A DNA stretch of 64,000 bases, taken from positions 354,986 to 418,985 of the forward strand of contig JANQEE010000011.1 of assembly GCA_028278525.1 (NCBI GenBank). Direction: 5' to 3'. The position numbers and the translations under genes are program-made. Positions 23,104 to 31,724 of this stretch are shown here, in pieces. The DNA comes from Minwuiaceae bacterium (GTDB lineage: Bacteria > Pseudomonadota > Alphaproteobacteria > Minwuiales > Minwuiaceae). The notes below the pieces were generated by a model. It worked only from the letters and a program-made list of their open reading frames with translations, did not search any database and was not told the origin of the DNA. Position 1 is the stretch's first letter, and each line of letters begins with the position of its first letter.

Positions 23104-24342
23104 ATGTTTTCACTGGAAAAATCTGTCGGTTTCGCTTTGGGCGCCGTGGTGCTGTCGGCCGCTATTGCTTTGCCGGCAAGCGCAAAGGTCGAAGGCGACA
23201 CCATCGTCCTCGGGTCGGCAATTTCGCTGACCGGCAAGTACTCGACCAACGGGATCCACGCCCAGAACGGCTATGAACTGGCGGTCAAACGGATCAACGA
23301 AATGGGCGGCGTGAAGGTGGGCGGCAAGGCCTACAAGCTGAAGGTCGTCTACTACGACGACGAATCGACACCGGCCCGCGGCGCGCAGTTGGCTGAACGC
23401 CTGATCAAGCAGGACGGCGTGCAATTCATGCTTGGGCCGTACTCATCCGGCCTGACCAAGGCGATCGCGCCGGTCACCGAGAAGTACAAGGTGCCGATGG
23501 TGGAGGCGGAGGGCGCGTCCCGTTCGCTGTTCACCCAGGGCTACAAATACCTGTTCGCGGTGCTCTCCACCTCCGAGCAGTATCTGGCGAGTTCCATCGA
23601 CCTGGCCGCGGAGATCGCCAAGAAGAACGGCAAGGACCCGTCCGACGTGAAGATCGCCATGGCGTTCGAGAACGACCCGTTCTCGCTGGATGTGCGCGCC
23701 GGCGTGGTCGAGGACGCCAAGAAATACGGCATGAAGATCGTGATCGACGACAAGCTGCCGCGCGACCTGTCCGATATGTCGGCGACGCTGACCAAGACCC
23801 GGGCGCTGAAGCCCGACCTGCTGGTCGTCTCCGGCCATTCCAAGGGCGCGGCGACGGCGGCGCGGCAGATCGCCGAGATGAAGATCGACACGCCGATGAT
23901 CGCGATGACTCACTGCGAGGCGGCCAAGATCGTCGATCAGTTCGGCGCGTCGACCAACGACTATCTCTGCCCGACGCAGTGGGCCGAGACGCTGTCGTAC
24001 AAGGGCGACTACTTCGGCACCGCCGCCGAGTACGACGCGTTGTTCAAGCAGACGTTCGACGGCTACAAGAACGTGCCCTATCAGGCGGCCCAGGCGTCGG
24101 CCGCGGTGCTGGTCTGGAAGGATGCGTTCGAGCGGGCCAACACGTTCGACGTGCCCAAGGTTCGCGACGCCCTGGCGGCGACCGACATGAAGACCTTCTA
24201 TGGCGGCATCAGGTTCTCGGAAGCCGGCAACAACATCGCCAAGCCGATGGTGCTGCGCCAGATCCAGGACGGTATCTACAACGTGGTCGCCCCGTCGAAA
24301 TGGGCGTCGCACGAGGTGAACCACCCGCGTAAGGCGCCGTAA
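23104..24342 (+). CDS. Periplasmic substrate-binding protein of a branched-chain-amino-acid-type ABC transporter
   Basis: The product is a 412-residue Leu/Ile/Val-binding-type (Peripla_BP_6) protein, first gene of a five-gene transporter operon. The start at 23104 follows a GGGAGG Shine-Dalgarno and opens with a signal peptide (hydrophobic GFALGAVVLSAAIALPASA, cleavage near residue 27). The mature protein starts with the family opening DTIVLGSAISLTGKYSTNG and continues with the GGVKVGGKAYKLKVVYYDD block. Many members bind amino acids, amides, urea or aromatic acids, so the substrate cannot be read from the sequence. It diverges from the selenoprotein gene. Confidence 0.93.
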   Translation: MFSLEKSVGFALGAVVLSAAIALPASAKVEGDTIVLGSAISLTGKYSTNGIHAQNGYELAVKRINEMGGVKVGGKAYKLKVVYYDDESTPARGAQLAERLIKQDGVQFMLGPYSSGLTKAIAPVTEKYKVPMVEAEGASRSLFTQGYKYLFAVLSTSEQYLASSIDLAAEIAKKNGKDPSDVKIAMAFENDPFSLDVRAGVVEDAKKYGMKIVIDDKLPRDLSDMSATLTKTRALKPDLLVVSGHSKGAATAARQIAEMKIDTPMIAMTHCEAAKIVDQFGASTNDYLCPTQWAETLSYKGDYFGTAAEYDALFKQTFDGYKNVPYQAAQASAAVLVWKDAFERANTFDVPKVRDALAATDMKTFYGGIRFSEAGNNIAKPMVLRQIQDGIYNVVAPSKWASHEVNHPRKAP

Positions 24343-24451
24343 GGCCGGGCCACGGGCCGAACGAGGCCATGATCCGATGCGCCGCCCTTGCCGTGATCGA
24401 GGCGAGGGCGGTTGCGCGGCCTGAAACACCCACAGTCAGGATTGGCGCACC

Positions 24452-25354
24452 ATGCTAGATAACCTGGCGGTGCTCAGCATCGCCCCGGTCTTCAATATTC
24501 AATTGCTGCTGGACGGGCTGTTCATCGGCGCGATCTTCGCGCTGGCGGCTTACGGCCTCGCCCTGGTCTGGGGCGTGATGAACGTCAAGAACCTGGCCCA
24601 GGGCGATTACGTGATCATGGGCGGCTACATCGCCTATAGCCTGGGCCAGATCGGCGTGCATCCGATTCTCGGCCTGCCGGTCGCCTTCGTCGGTATGTTC
24701 GCGTTCGGCTGGATCGTCTATGTGCTGATCATCCGGCGGGTGATCGAGCGCGACCTGTTCACCTCGCTGCTGGCGACGTTTGGCATCGCCATCGTGGTGC
24801 AGCAGGTGCTGAACCAGATTTACGGGCCGGAAGTGCGGACGGCGGATGCGGGCCTGGAGGTCCGCACGATCATCGGCGGTCAGGTCACCGTCGCCGATAT
24901 CCGCATCGTGTCGTTCGTGCTGGCCGCGGCATTGGCGGCGTCGCTCATTCTGTTCATGAAGCGGAGCCGCATGGGCCAGGCGATCCGCGCCACGGCGCAG
25001 GACGCCCGCGCCGCCAAGATCATGGGCATCGACACCGACCGGGTCTACGCCTTCACCTATGCGTTGAACGCGGCGATCTGCGGCGCGGCGGGGGTGCTGA
25101 TTTCGATGATCTGGGTGATCCAGCCGTTCTTCGGCATCACCCATTCGATCCGCTCGTTCGTAATTGTCACCGCGGCGGGTTTCGGCAACCTGCCAGGCGT
25201 GATCATGGCCGGCCTCGGGCTCGGCCTGGCGGAACAATATAGCGGCTTCGTGCTGGGCGCGGAGTTCCAGCAGGCCACCGTGGTCGGGCTGTTGGTCCTG
25301 GTTCTGGTGATCCGCCAGATCCAACAGGGCCGGCAGCGCCAGGTGGTGCAATGA
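24452..25354 (+). CDS. livH: ABC transporter permease, LivH type
   Basis: This 300-residue inner-membrane permease has about eight hydrophobic segments. The N-terminal LLLDGLFIGAIFALAAYGLALVWGVMNVKNLAQGDY and the central EAA-like region around RATAQDARAAKIMGIDTDRVY are characteristic of LivH. It pairs with the LivM-type permease to form the channel for the binding protein upstream. The start ATG lies 109 bases after the binding-protein gene with only a weak ribosome-binding site. The stop overlaps the next gene by four bases. Confidence 0.92.
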   Translation: MLDNLAVLSIAPVFNIQLLLDGLFIGAIFALAAYGLALVWGVMNVKNLAQGDYVIMGGYIAYSLGQIGVHPILGLPVAFVGMFAFGWIVYVLIIRRVIERDLFTSLLATFGIAIVVQQVLNQIYGPEVRTADAGLEVRTIIGGQVTVADIRIVSFVLAAALAASLILFMKRSRMGQAIRATAQDARAAKIMGIDTDRVYAFTYALNAAICGAAGVLISMIWVIQPFFGITHSIRSFVIVTAAGFGNLPGVIMAGLGLGLAEQYSGFVLGAEFQQATVVGLLVLVLVIRQIQQGRQRQVVQ

Positions 25355-26415
25355 GCGGCAACGCCACGCAGAACCTGCTGCATGGCGCTATCCTGGTCGC
25401 CGGGATCGCCGCGCCGTTCCTGTTCCCGAACTACAGTTTCCAGCTTGCGTTGCTGTGGATCATGATCCTGTTCGCGCTCACCTGGGACATCCTGGGCGGG
25501 CAGATGGGCTACAACTCGCTCGGCAACATCCTGTTCTTCGGTGCCGGCATGTATGCCTGCACGGTCGTGCAGATCGGCCTCTATTACGATGTCGGCGCGT
25601 ACACGTCCGCCTTCGGCGCGGTGAAGGTGGACTTCACGCCGGACCAGTATTTCACCGGCCTGTTCCTCGGCATCGCCGTCGCCGCCTTGTTGTCGATGGT
25701 GCTGGCCGTGCTGTTCGGGTGGATCGTGTTCGGCTTACGCGGTCCCTATTTCGCGATCGGCACGCTGGGCGTCGCCATTGCGGCGGGCGAATTGATCAGC
25801 GCCTGGGAATGGGTCGGCGCCGGCGGCGGCATCTCGCTGCCGACCTATCCGGGGGAGCCGGACGCGCGCGCGAATTTCTTTTACTTCCTTTGCATGGCGT
25901 CGGCCGTCGCGACCTTCGCCTTCCTGAAATGGCTCTATTCCACGCGCTTCAAACTGGCGATCAACGCCATCCGCGACGACGAGGAAAAAGCCGAGGCGAT
26001 GGGCATCCACACCACGCGGTACAAGACCGTGGCCTGGACCATCGCGGCCTTCTTCCTCGGCATCTCCGGCGCGCTGTTCGGCAACATGACCGGCTTTATC
26101 GAGCCGCTGGAGGTCGCCTTCCCGACGGTCACGTTCGGTATCTTCATGGTGCTGATGGTTCTCCTCGGCGGCAAGGGCACCCTGTGGGGGCCGGTGCTGG
26201 GCGCGGCTTTGTTCCACCTGATCAAGGAAGTGACCTGGACACATCTGCTCGGCTGGCAGTGGGTCGCGCTCGGCCTGCTGATCATCGTCAACGTGGTCTA
26301 TTTCCAGCAGGGCATCCTCGGCTGGGCGCGCGACAGGTGGCCGGAACTGTTCGGCATCCGGGTCGAGGACAGGCAAGCCAAGGCCGGGGTCGGCCAGGCG
26401 GAGGCGGCGGAATGA
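25351..26415 (+). CDS. livM: ABC transporter permease, LivM type
   Basis: This is the second permease of the transporter, 354 residues with 8-10 membrane segments and the LivM signature region AINAIRDDEEKAEAMGIHTTRYK in the cytoplasmic loop, followed by FLGISGALFGNMTGFIEP. The C-terminal tail is hydrophilic (VEDRQAKAGVGQAEAAE). The start overlaps the livH stop (ATGA) and the stop overlaps the livG start, giving tight coupling of the whole set. Confidence 0.92.
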   Translation: MSGNATQNLLHGAILVAGIAAPFLFPNYSFQLALLWIMILFALTWDILGGQMGYNSLGNILFFGAGMYACTVVQIGLYYDVGAYTSAFGAVKVDFTPDQYFTGLFLGIAVAALLSMVLAVLFGWIVFGLRGPYFAIGTLGVAIAAGELISAWEWVGAGGGISLPTYPGEPDARANFFYFLCMASAVATFAFLKWLYSTRFKLAINAIRDDEEKAEAMGIHTTRYKTVAWTIAAFFLGISGALFGNMTGFIEPLEVAFPTVTFGIFMVLMVLLGGKGTLWGPVLGAALFHLIKEVTWTHLLGWQWVALGLLIIVNVVYFQQGILGWARDRWPELFGIRVEDRQAKAGVGQAEAAE

Positions 26416-27155
26416 CCCCGCAGATCGAAGTGACCGGCGTGTCGAAGGCGTTCGGCGGGGTGCAGGCCAACCGCGACATCTCGCTCAACGTGCCGGCGGG
26501 CAGGATCACCGGCCTGATCGGCCCGAACGGGTCCGGCAAGACAACCCTGTTCAATTCGGTGGTCGGCTACCACCCGATCGATGCGGGCTCGATCAAGTTC
26601 GAGGGGCGGGAGATCTCGAAAATGCGGGTGCCGCAGATCGCCCGGCTCGGCATGCTGCGCACGTTCCAGCAGACGCGCATCTATTCGGAGATGGATTGCG
26701 TGCAGAACATGCTGATCTCGCTGCCGCACCGGCGCGAGGGCTGGCGCACCATGTTCGGCCGGTTCACGGCGGAGCCGCTGGAGAAGGCGGAGCATTTGCT
26801 GGAATTCGTCGGGCTCTACGACAAGCGGCACCTGATTTCCGGCGACCTGTCGTTCGGCCAGCAGAAGCTGCTGGAATTCGCCATGGCGCTGATGAACGAA
26901 CCGAAGATTCTGCTGCTGGACGAGCCGACGGCGGGGATCAACCCGACCCTGATCAACGGCCTGATCGATCGCTTGCAAAGGGCCAACAGCGAGTTCGGCA
27001 TCACGCTGTTCGTGATCGAGCACAACATGCGGGTGATCATGAACCTGGCCGAGAACATCTACTGCCTGGCGCACGGCGAACTGCTGGCCGAGGGACCGCC
27101 GGAACAGATCCAGGACGACCAGCGCGTGATCGACGCCTATCTGGGAGCGCACTGA
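26412..27155 (+). CDS. livG: ABC transporter ATP-binding protein, LivG type
   Basis: This is the first of two ATPases that power the importer, 247 residues. Walker A GPNGSGKTT is at residues 37-45, the Q-loop in FQQTRIY, the ABC signature LSFGQQKLLEFA, Walker B ILLLDEPTAGI, and the H-loop histidine in FVIEHNMRVIM, followed by the short LivG tail ending in VIDAYLGAH. The ATG at 26412 overlaps the livM stop. The stop TGA shares its last base with the livF ATG. Confidence 0.95.
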   Translation: MTPQIEVTGVSKAFGGVQANRDISLNVPAGRITGLIGPNGSGKTTLFNSVVGYHPIDAGSIKFEGREISKMRVPQIARLGMLRTFQQTRIYSEMDCVQNMLISLPHRREGWRTMFGRFTAEPLEKAEHLLEFVGLYDKRHLISGDLSFGQQKLLEFAMALMNEPKILLLDEPTAGINPTLINGLIDRLQRANSEFGITLFVIEHNMRVIMNLAENIYCLAHGELLAEGPPEQIQDDQRVIDAYLGAH

Positions 27156-28027
27156 TGAGCGGGCAGGAGGACACCGGCGGCACCCGGTCGGTCGGCTATC
27201 ACGGCGGGTCGGTCGAGACGGTGATCTCCGTCGACGAGGTCAACCGGCAGGCCGCCGCCATCGCCGAAGCCGGCGTCGAAGCCGGGCGGATTGCCGGGCT
27301 CGCCGACGGCGAACCGTACCTGAAGATCGATAACCTGCGTGCCGGTTATGGCAAGATGGAGATCCTGCACGACTTCAATCTGCAGGTCGGGCGCGGCCAG
27401 TCGCTCTGCCTGATCGGGCCGAACGGCGCCGGCAAGTCGACCGTGCTGCATTCGATCTTCGGCTTCACCAACATCTTCGGCGGCAGCATCGAGGTGCAGG
27501 GACGCGACGTCACCGCCCTGTCGCCGAAGGACAAACTCCGGTCCGCCGGCGTCGCCTACATCCTGCAGGACAAGTCGGTCTTCCCCGGCATGACGGTGGA
27601 AGAAAACCTGTGGATGGGCGGCTATTTGATGGACAAGCCGGCCAAGGCAAAGGCAAAGGCCGAGGAGATCTTTTCGAAGTACACCCGGCTGGCGGAGCGG
27701 CGGTCGCACCCGGCCAAGGTGCTGTCCGGCGGCGAACGGCGGCTGCTGGAAATCTCCCGCGCGCTGGTCATGGAGCCGGACGTGCTGCTGGTCGACGAGC
27801 CGTCCATCGGGCTGGAGCCGCGCTTCATCGACATGGTGTTCGAGATCCTGGACGACCTGCAGCACGCGGAGGGCAAGACCATTGTCATGGTCGAGCAGAA
27901 CGCGAAGAAAGGGCTGGAGTTCGCTGATATTGGGTATGTTTTGGTCTCCGGCCAACTGGCGATGGCGGGGCCGGGCGACGAACTGCTGGCGGATCCGGAG
28001 GTCGGACGGCTGTTCCTCGGCGGGTGA
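27155..28027 (+). CDS. livF: ABC transporter ATP-binding protein, LivF type, with N-terminal extension
   Basis: This is the second ATPase of the importer. Walker A GPNGAGKST is at about residues 88-96, the signature LSGGERRLLEISRA and Walker B VLLVDEPSIGL follow, then the H-loop region TIVMVEQNAKKGLEFAD. LivF proteins usually reach Walker A near residue 36, so about 50 extra residues precede the domain (rich in Gly, Ala and Glu, with QAAAIAEAGVEAGRIAGLADGE cut here to its Ala-rich core). The start is fixed by the one-base overlap with livG, although an internal start cannot be excluded. Its stop is six bases from that of the convergent dehydrogenase. Confidence 0.92.
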   Translation: MSGQEDTGGTRSVGYHGGSVETVISVDEVNRQAAAIAEAGVEAGRIAGLADGEPYLKIDNLRAGYGKMEILHDFNLQVGRGQSLCLIGPNGAGKSTVLHSIFGFTNIFGGSIEVQGRDVTALSPKDKLRSAGVAYILQDKSVFPGMTVEENLWMGGYLMDKPAKAKAKAEEIFSKYTRLAERRSHPAKVLSGGERRLLEISRALVMEPDVLLVDEPSIGLEPRFIDMVFEILDDLQHAEGKTIVMVEQNAKKGLEFADIGYVLVSGQLAMAGPGDELLADPEVGRLFLGG

Positions 28028-28033
28028 TCCGCT

Positions 28034-28900
28034 CTAGCGGTCGATGGTTGTCAAGACGGCCGGAAAGTACTCGTCGCCGTGGCCCTGTTCGACCGTTTCG
28101 TTAAGCAGCGCGCGGGCGAGTTCGGCGCCCTGCAGTTTGAGGCCCACGTCGTCGGCGAGTTCCAAAGCGCAGGCGAGATCCTTCAGCGCGTAGCGCGTGG
28201 AGAAGGCGCGGCGCGGGAAGTCGCCGGGCAGCAGCGCCTTCATACCGTGGTTGCGCAGCGCGAAGGAATCGGCGGAGCCTTTGGTCAGGGTGTCGAACAG
28301 GCGTTCGCCGTCGACGCCGGCGCGGCGGCCGACGCTCAGCGCTTCCGACAAAGCGACGACGGTCTGGAACAGCACCATGTTGTTCATGATCTTGACCACC
28401 TGACCGGCGCCGGTATCGCCGCAGAGGGTGACCTCTTCGGCAAAGCAGCGGATAAACGGCTCGATTTTGGCGAAGAGGGCGTCGTCGGCGCCGACCATGA
28501 CGCTAAGCGTGCCGGCCTCGGCGGCGGCGCGGGTGCGGGCGATCGGTGCGTCGGCGAAGGCGATGCCTGCATCGTTGAAGCGGGCGGCCAGCTCGCGGGT
28601 CAGCTTGACCGGGCTGGTCGAGGTGTCGACGACGATCTGGCCGGCGCGCGGTCTTGCGAGGAGCACTTCGGCTACCGCGCTTACTTCGACGCCCGATGGC
28701 AGCGACAGGAAGATCAGGTCGGCGCGGTCGCCAACCTCGGCGACCGACGAAACCGCCTCGACGCCGGCCGCCGCCAGCCGGTCCAGGGGCTCCGGGTTCG
28801 GATCGCTCGCGATGACCGGCAGGCCGCTTTTGGCGGCGAGATTGCGGCACATCGGTTCGCCCATCACGCCGACGCCGATGAAGCCGATGCAGGTGATCAT
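28034..28900 (-). CDS. NAD(P)-dependent beta-hydroxyacid dehydrogenase (3-hydroxyisobutyrate dehydrogenase family)
   Basis: This 288-residue enzyme has the N-terminal Rossmann motif GFIGVGVMGEPMCRNL and the catalytic-lysine helix GAGQVVKIMNN (Lys170, Asn174) of the family, which oxidises short 3-hydroxyacids or reduces semialdehydes. The substrate-specificity loop reads DAPIARTRAAAEAGTL rather than the usual DAPVSGG form, so the substrate is probably not 3-hydroxyisobutyrate itself. The gene overlaps the upstream flavoprotein by four bases, suggesting that they act on the same pathway. Confidence 0.9.
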   Translation of the reverse strand: MITCIGFIGVGVMGEPMCRNLAAKSGLPVIASDPNPEPLDRLAAAGVEAVSSVAEVGDRADLIFLSLPSGVEVSAVAEVLLARPRAGQIVVDTSTSPVKLTRELAARFNDAGIAFADAPIARTRAAAEAGTLSVMVGADDALFAKIEPFIRCFAEEVTLCGDTGAGQVVKIMNNMVLFQTVVALSEALSVGRRAGVDGERLFDTLTKGSADSFALRNHGMKALLPGDFPRRAFSTRYALKDLACALELADDVGLKLQGAELARALLNETVEQGHGDEYFPAVLTTIDR

Positions 28901-30387
28901 TGGTTGGCTCCGAGTGCCCGCTTGGCCGCGCCGTCGCCGGCGATGCGGCCGAAGACCGAGCCGGAGGTGAGGCCGGTGCCGCCGGGATAGTTGAAATAGA
29001 ACAGGCCGCCGACCATCTCGCCGGCGGCGTAGAGGCCAGGGATAGCGACGCCGTCGGTGTCGACCACGCGCGCTTCCGTATCGATGCGCACGCCGCCGAA
29101 GGTGAAGGTTATGCCGCAGGTGACGGCGAAGGCCTGGAACGGGGGCGTATCGAGGGTGTTGGCCCAGTTCGACTTCGGCGGATCGATGCCGACCGCGGCG
29201 CGGCCGTCCTTAACCGTCGGATCGAACGGCGTGTCGGTCTGCACCGCTGCGTTGTAGGTCTTGACCGTTTCCAGGAACGTCGCCGCGTCGACGCCTTCCA
29301 GTTTCTCGGCCAGTCCCTCCAGCGTGTCGGCGCTCGCCTTGGTGATCTGGCGGATGCGGTATTCGTCGCGCAGCAGATGGTCGACCTTGGCGTCGAACAC
29401 CTGCCAGGCGAACTGACCCGGCTGGTTCAAGATCTCGCGGCCGTACTTGGCGTAGGTGTAGTTGCGGAGGTCCGCGCCCTCGTCGACGAAGCGCTTGCCG
29501 TGGGCGTTGACGATCAGGCCGAAGGGGTAGGAGTGCTTTTGGAAGTTATCGCCGACGGCCAGGTCGCCGAACTCCGGCGCGTTGCGGTCCCAGGCGACGG
29601 CGTGGCAGCCCGACCAGTTGCCGCAGGGCATCGCGCCGGCCTCCAGCGCCATCTTGATGCCATCGCCGGTGTTGAAACGGGTGCCGCGCACCTTGGCCAG
29701 TTCCCAGCCGGGGCCGAGATAGCGGGTGCGCATCTCCGAGTTGGCCTCGAAGCCGCCGGCTGCCAGCACTACGGATTTTGCGTGGATATCGGCGGTCTTG
29801 CCGTCTTGTCGGACGCGGACCCCATGCACGCCGTCGTCGTCGGCGATCAATGTCTTGGCGCGGGCGCCATAGCGGATTTCGATGCCCTCTTTTTTGGCGA
29901 TCTCGGTTAGCGATTCGACCAGACCGGGGCCGCCGCCCCAGGCTTCCACGGTCAGGCCGCCCCAGAATCGGAATTTGCCGTCGACCTTGAACGCCTGGCG
30001 GTTCCACATCGGCATGAAGCGGACGCCTTTCTCGCGCATCCATTTCAGGGTCGGGTGGCTCCGCCGGACCAGCAGTTCGACCAGGTCGGGGTCGGTCCGG
30101 TAGTCGGTGACGCGGCCCATGTCGTCGAAATACTTGTCGGCGGTGTAGGAGCCGAAATCGGTGTTGGTGAGTTCGTCGTCGGTCAGGTCCGGCACCAGCT
30201 CGACCAGATCGTCGACGCCGTCGTAGACCACGCGCATGGCGCCGGCGGTAAAGCGGCTGTTGCCGCCGCGCTCGTCCTCCGGCGCACGCTCCAGCATGAC
30301 GACGGAAGCGCCCTGCTCGCGCGCCGACAGGGCGGTGCAAAAGGCGGCGTTGCCGCCGCCGACGACGATTACGTCATACGCGGACAT
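28897..30387 (-). CDS. tcuA: FAD-dependent dehydrogenase, tricarballylate dehydrogenase (TcuA)-like
   Basis: This 496-residue flavoprotein belongs to the succinate-dehydrogenase/fumarate-reductase flavoprotein-like family. The FAD-binding dinucleotide motif VVGGGNAAFCTA is at residues 8-19. ERGGNSRFTAGAMR, the capping domain with RFWGGLTVEAWGGG and the C-terminal FNYPGGTGLTSGSVFGRIAG match TcuA, which oxidises tricarballylate to cis-aconitate. No TcuB or TcuC neighbour is seen, so the true substrate may be another tricarboxylic or unsaturated dicarboxylic acid. It is coupled to the dehydrogenase downstream and follows the hydrolase gene closely. Confidence 0.82.
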   Translation of the reverse strand: MSAYDVIVVGGGNAAFCTALSAREQGASVVMLERAPEDERGGNSRFTAGAMRVVYDGVDDLVELVPDLTDDELTNTDFGSYTADKYFDDMGRVTDYRTDPDLVELLVRRSHPTLKWMREKGVRFMPMWNRQAFKVDGKFRFWGGLTVEAWGGGPGLVESLTEIAKKEGIEIRYGARAKTLIADDDGVHGVRVRQDGKTADIHAKSVVLAAGGFEANSEMRTRYLGPGWELAKVRGTRFNTGDGIKMALEAGAMPCGNWSGCHAVAWDRNAPEFGDLAVGDNFQKHSYPFGLIVNAHGKRFVDEGADLRNYTYAKYGREILNQPGQFAWQVFDAKVDHLLRDEYRIRQITKASADTLEGLAEKLEGVDAATFLETVKTYNAAVQTDTPFDPTVKDGRAAVGIDPPKSNWANTLDTPPFQAFAVTCGITFTFGGVRIDTEARVVDTDGVAIPGLYAAGEMVGGLFYFNYPGGTGLTSGSVFGRIAGDGAAKRALGANQ

Positions 30388-30402
30388 CGATTGACTCCAT
30401 AC

Positions 30403-31251
30403 TCAAGTATCGCGGATCCGGTCCAGCACCGGCAGTATATAGCGGCGGAACTGCGCCGGGTTCTCCGACATCGGGAAATGGCCGAGTTCCTTCATGATCG
30501 TGACCTCCGCGCCCGGGATGGCGGCGCCGGTCCGTTCCGTGTCCTCGGGCGTGCAGGAGAAGTCGTACTCGCCGGTCAGCAGATAGACCGGGCAGCGTTC
30601 GGTATCGATCCGCGCGGTGCGGTCGCGGAAATCGGAATCGACGCGGTAGAAGTAGAGGTCGCCTTTGAACACGCCCGGGCCGCTTTGCATGTAGGACCAG
30701 AGCGTCTCCCAGCGGGTTTCGTCCGGGCTTTGCGGCGCGACCAGGCCGGAGATCAGCGCGGAACAGACCTCGCCGCCATGCACGTCCGGGCGGTGCAGCC
30801 AGTCGGTATCGTACCAGGGCTGCTGATGGTCGGAGCCTTCCAGTCCGATCACGGCGCGCAGTTCGTCGCCGTAGGCGCCGGCCAGATGCAGCACGATGCG
30901 TCCGCCCATGGAACAACCCATCACAACGGGCCGGTCCAGTTCGAGGGCGCGGCAGAACGCCATGATTGTCTCGGCGTAGGCTTCGGTGGTCAGGCGGTAC
31001 TCCTCGTCCTGCCATCCGACCGGCGGCGTCGATTTGCCGTGCCACGGCAGGTCGAAGGCGAGCAGGCGAAAATGGTCGGTGACGGCAGGGTCGGTCATCA
31101 GGTGACGGAACTGCCGGCTGTCCGCGCCGGCCGTATGCAGGCAGACCACCGGAATGCCCTGGCCCGCCTCTTCGAAATAGATCCGGTTCTCGCGGCCGCC
31201 CAGGGTAAGGCACATGTAGCGGCCGACAATCGGCTCAAGCTCTACGGTCAT
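30403..31251 (-). CDS. Alpha/beta hydrolase
   Basis: This 282-residue alpha/beta-hydrolase starts at 31251, where the ATG overlaps the stop of the preceding small gene (ATGA). Core motifs are the oxyanion strand VVCLHTAGADSRQF, the nucleophile elbow MGCSMGG (Ser114), the acid in LLTGEYDFSC (Asp230) and the base in KELGHFPMSENP (His258). Such enzymes cleave esters, lactones or C-C bonds, and nothing in the sequence fixes the substrate. Its operon with the SCP2-like, TcuA-like and dehydrogenase genes suggests a catabolic or CoA-free acid pathway. Confidence 0.9.
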   Translation of the reverse strand: MTVELEPIVGRYMCLTLGGRENRIYFEEAGQGIPVVCLHTAGADSRQFRHLMTDPAVTDHFRLLAFDLPWHGKSTPPVGWQDEEYRLTTEAYAETIMAFCRALELDRPVVMGCSMGGRIVLHLAGAYGDELRAVIGLEGSDHQQPWYDTDWLHRPDVHGGEVCSALISGLVAPQSPDETRWETLWSYMQSGPGVFKGDLYFYRVDSDFRDRTARIDTERCPVYLLTGEYDFSCTPEDTERTGAAIPGAEVTIMKELGHFPMSENPAQFRRYILPVLDRIRDT

Positions 31252-31643
31252 ACCTGCGGCTCCGTGCCGCGCGGCACGGCGAGCACGTCCTTGATGTAGC
31301 GCAGGTTCGCCATCAGCGGCTGCAGATCGCCCTCCACCTCGGCCATGCCGGATTTGGTCATGGCGAACAGGTCGTGATAGCCGGGTTCGGGGAAGGGCGC
31401 CCAAAACCTGGCCCAGGCATCCGCGGAGGCGCGGATGGCGAACCGCCACGGTCGCATCAACACCGGGCCGCGGGCGACATTGGTAATCCTGCCCTGTCGA
31501 ACCGAGACGTGCAGGGGGATATCGTCGGCGCCGATCAGAAAGTCGACATCCAAAAACCGGCCTCGGCGGACCAGCGGCGCGTTGCCGTTCACCCGCTCGG
31601 GCAATTGTTCGAAGACGGCCGCGACATCGTCGCTACCGGACAT
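31248..31643 (-). CDS. Small SCP2-like protein
   Basis: This 131-residue protein is first in the minus-strand set ending at 28034. The pattern FLIGADDIPLHVSVRQGRI ... followed by a conserved-looking end GMAEVEGDLQPLMANLRYIKDVL resembles the SCP2 sterol-transfer fold (a beta sheet then a helix over a hydrophobic pocket), but I am not certain. No signal peptide is visible. The stop overlaps the hydrolase start, so it is translationally coupled. A role in binding the hydrophobic or acyl substrate of the hydrolase is inference. Confidence 0.62.
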   Translation of the reverse strand: MSGSDDVAAVFEQLPERVNGNAPLVRRGRFLDVDFLIGADDIPLHVSVRQGRITNVARGPVLMRPWRFAIRASADAWARFWAPFPEPGYHDLFAMTKSGMAEVEGDLQPLMANLRYIKDVLAVPRGTEPQV

Positions 31644-31724
31644 GCTGAGTCTCCACGGAGCAAGGGTTCCAGACCCGTTCGCGTTAGTTTACCGGCCTGC
31701 GTCCGTGGGCGGTAGGGCACCGCT

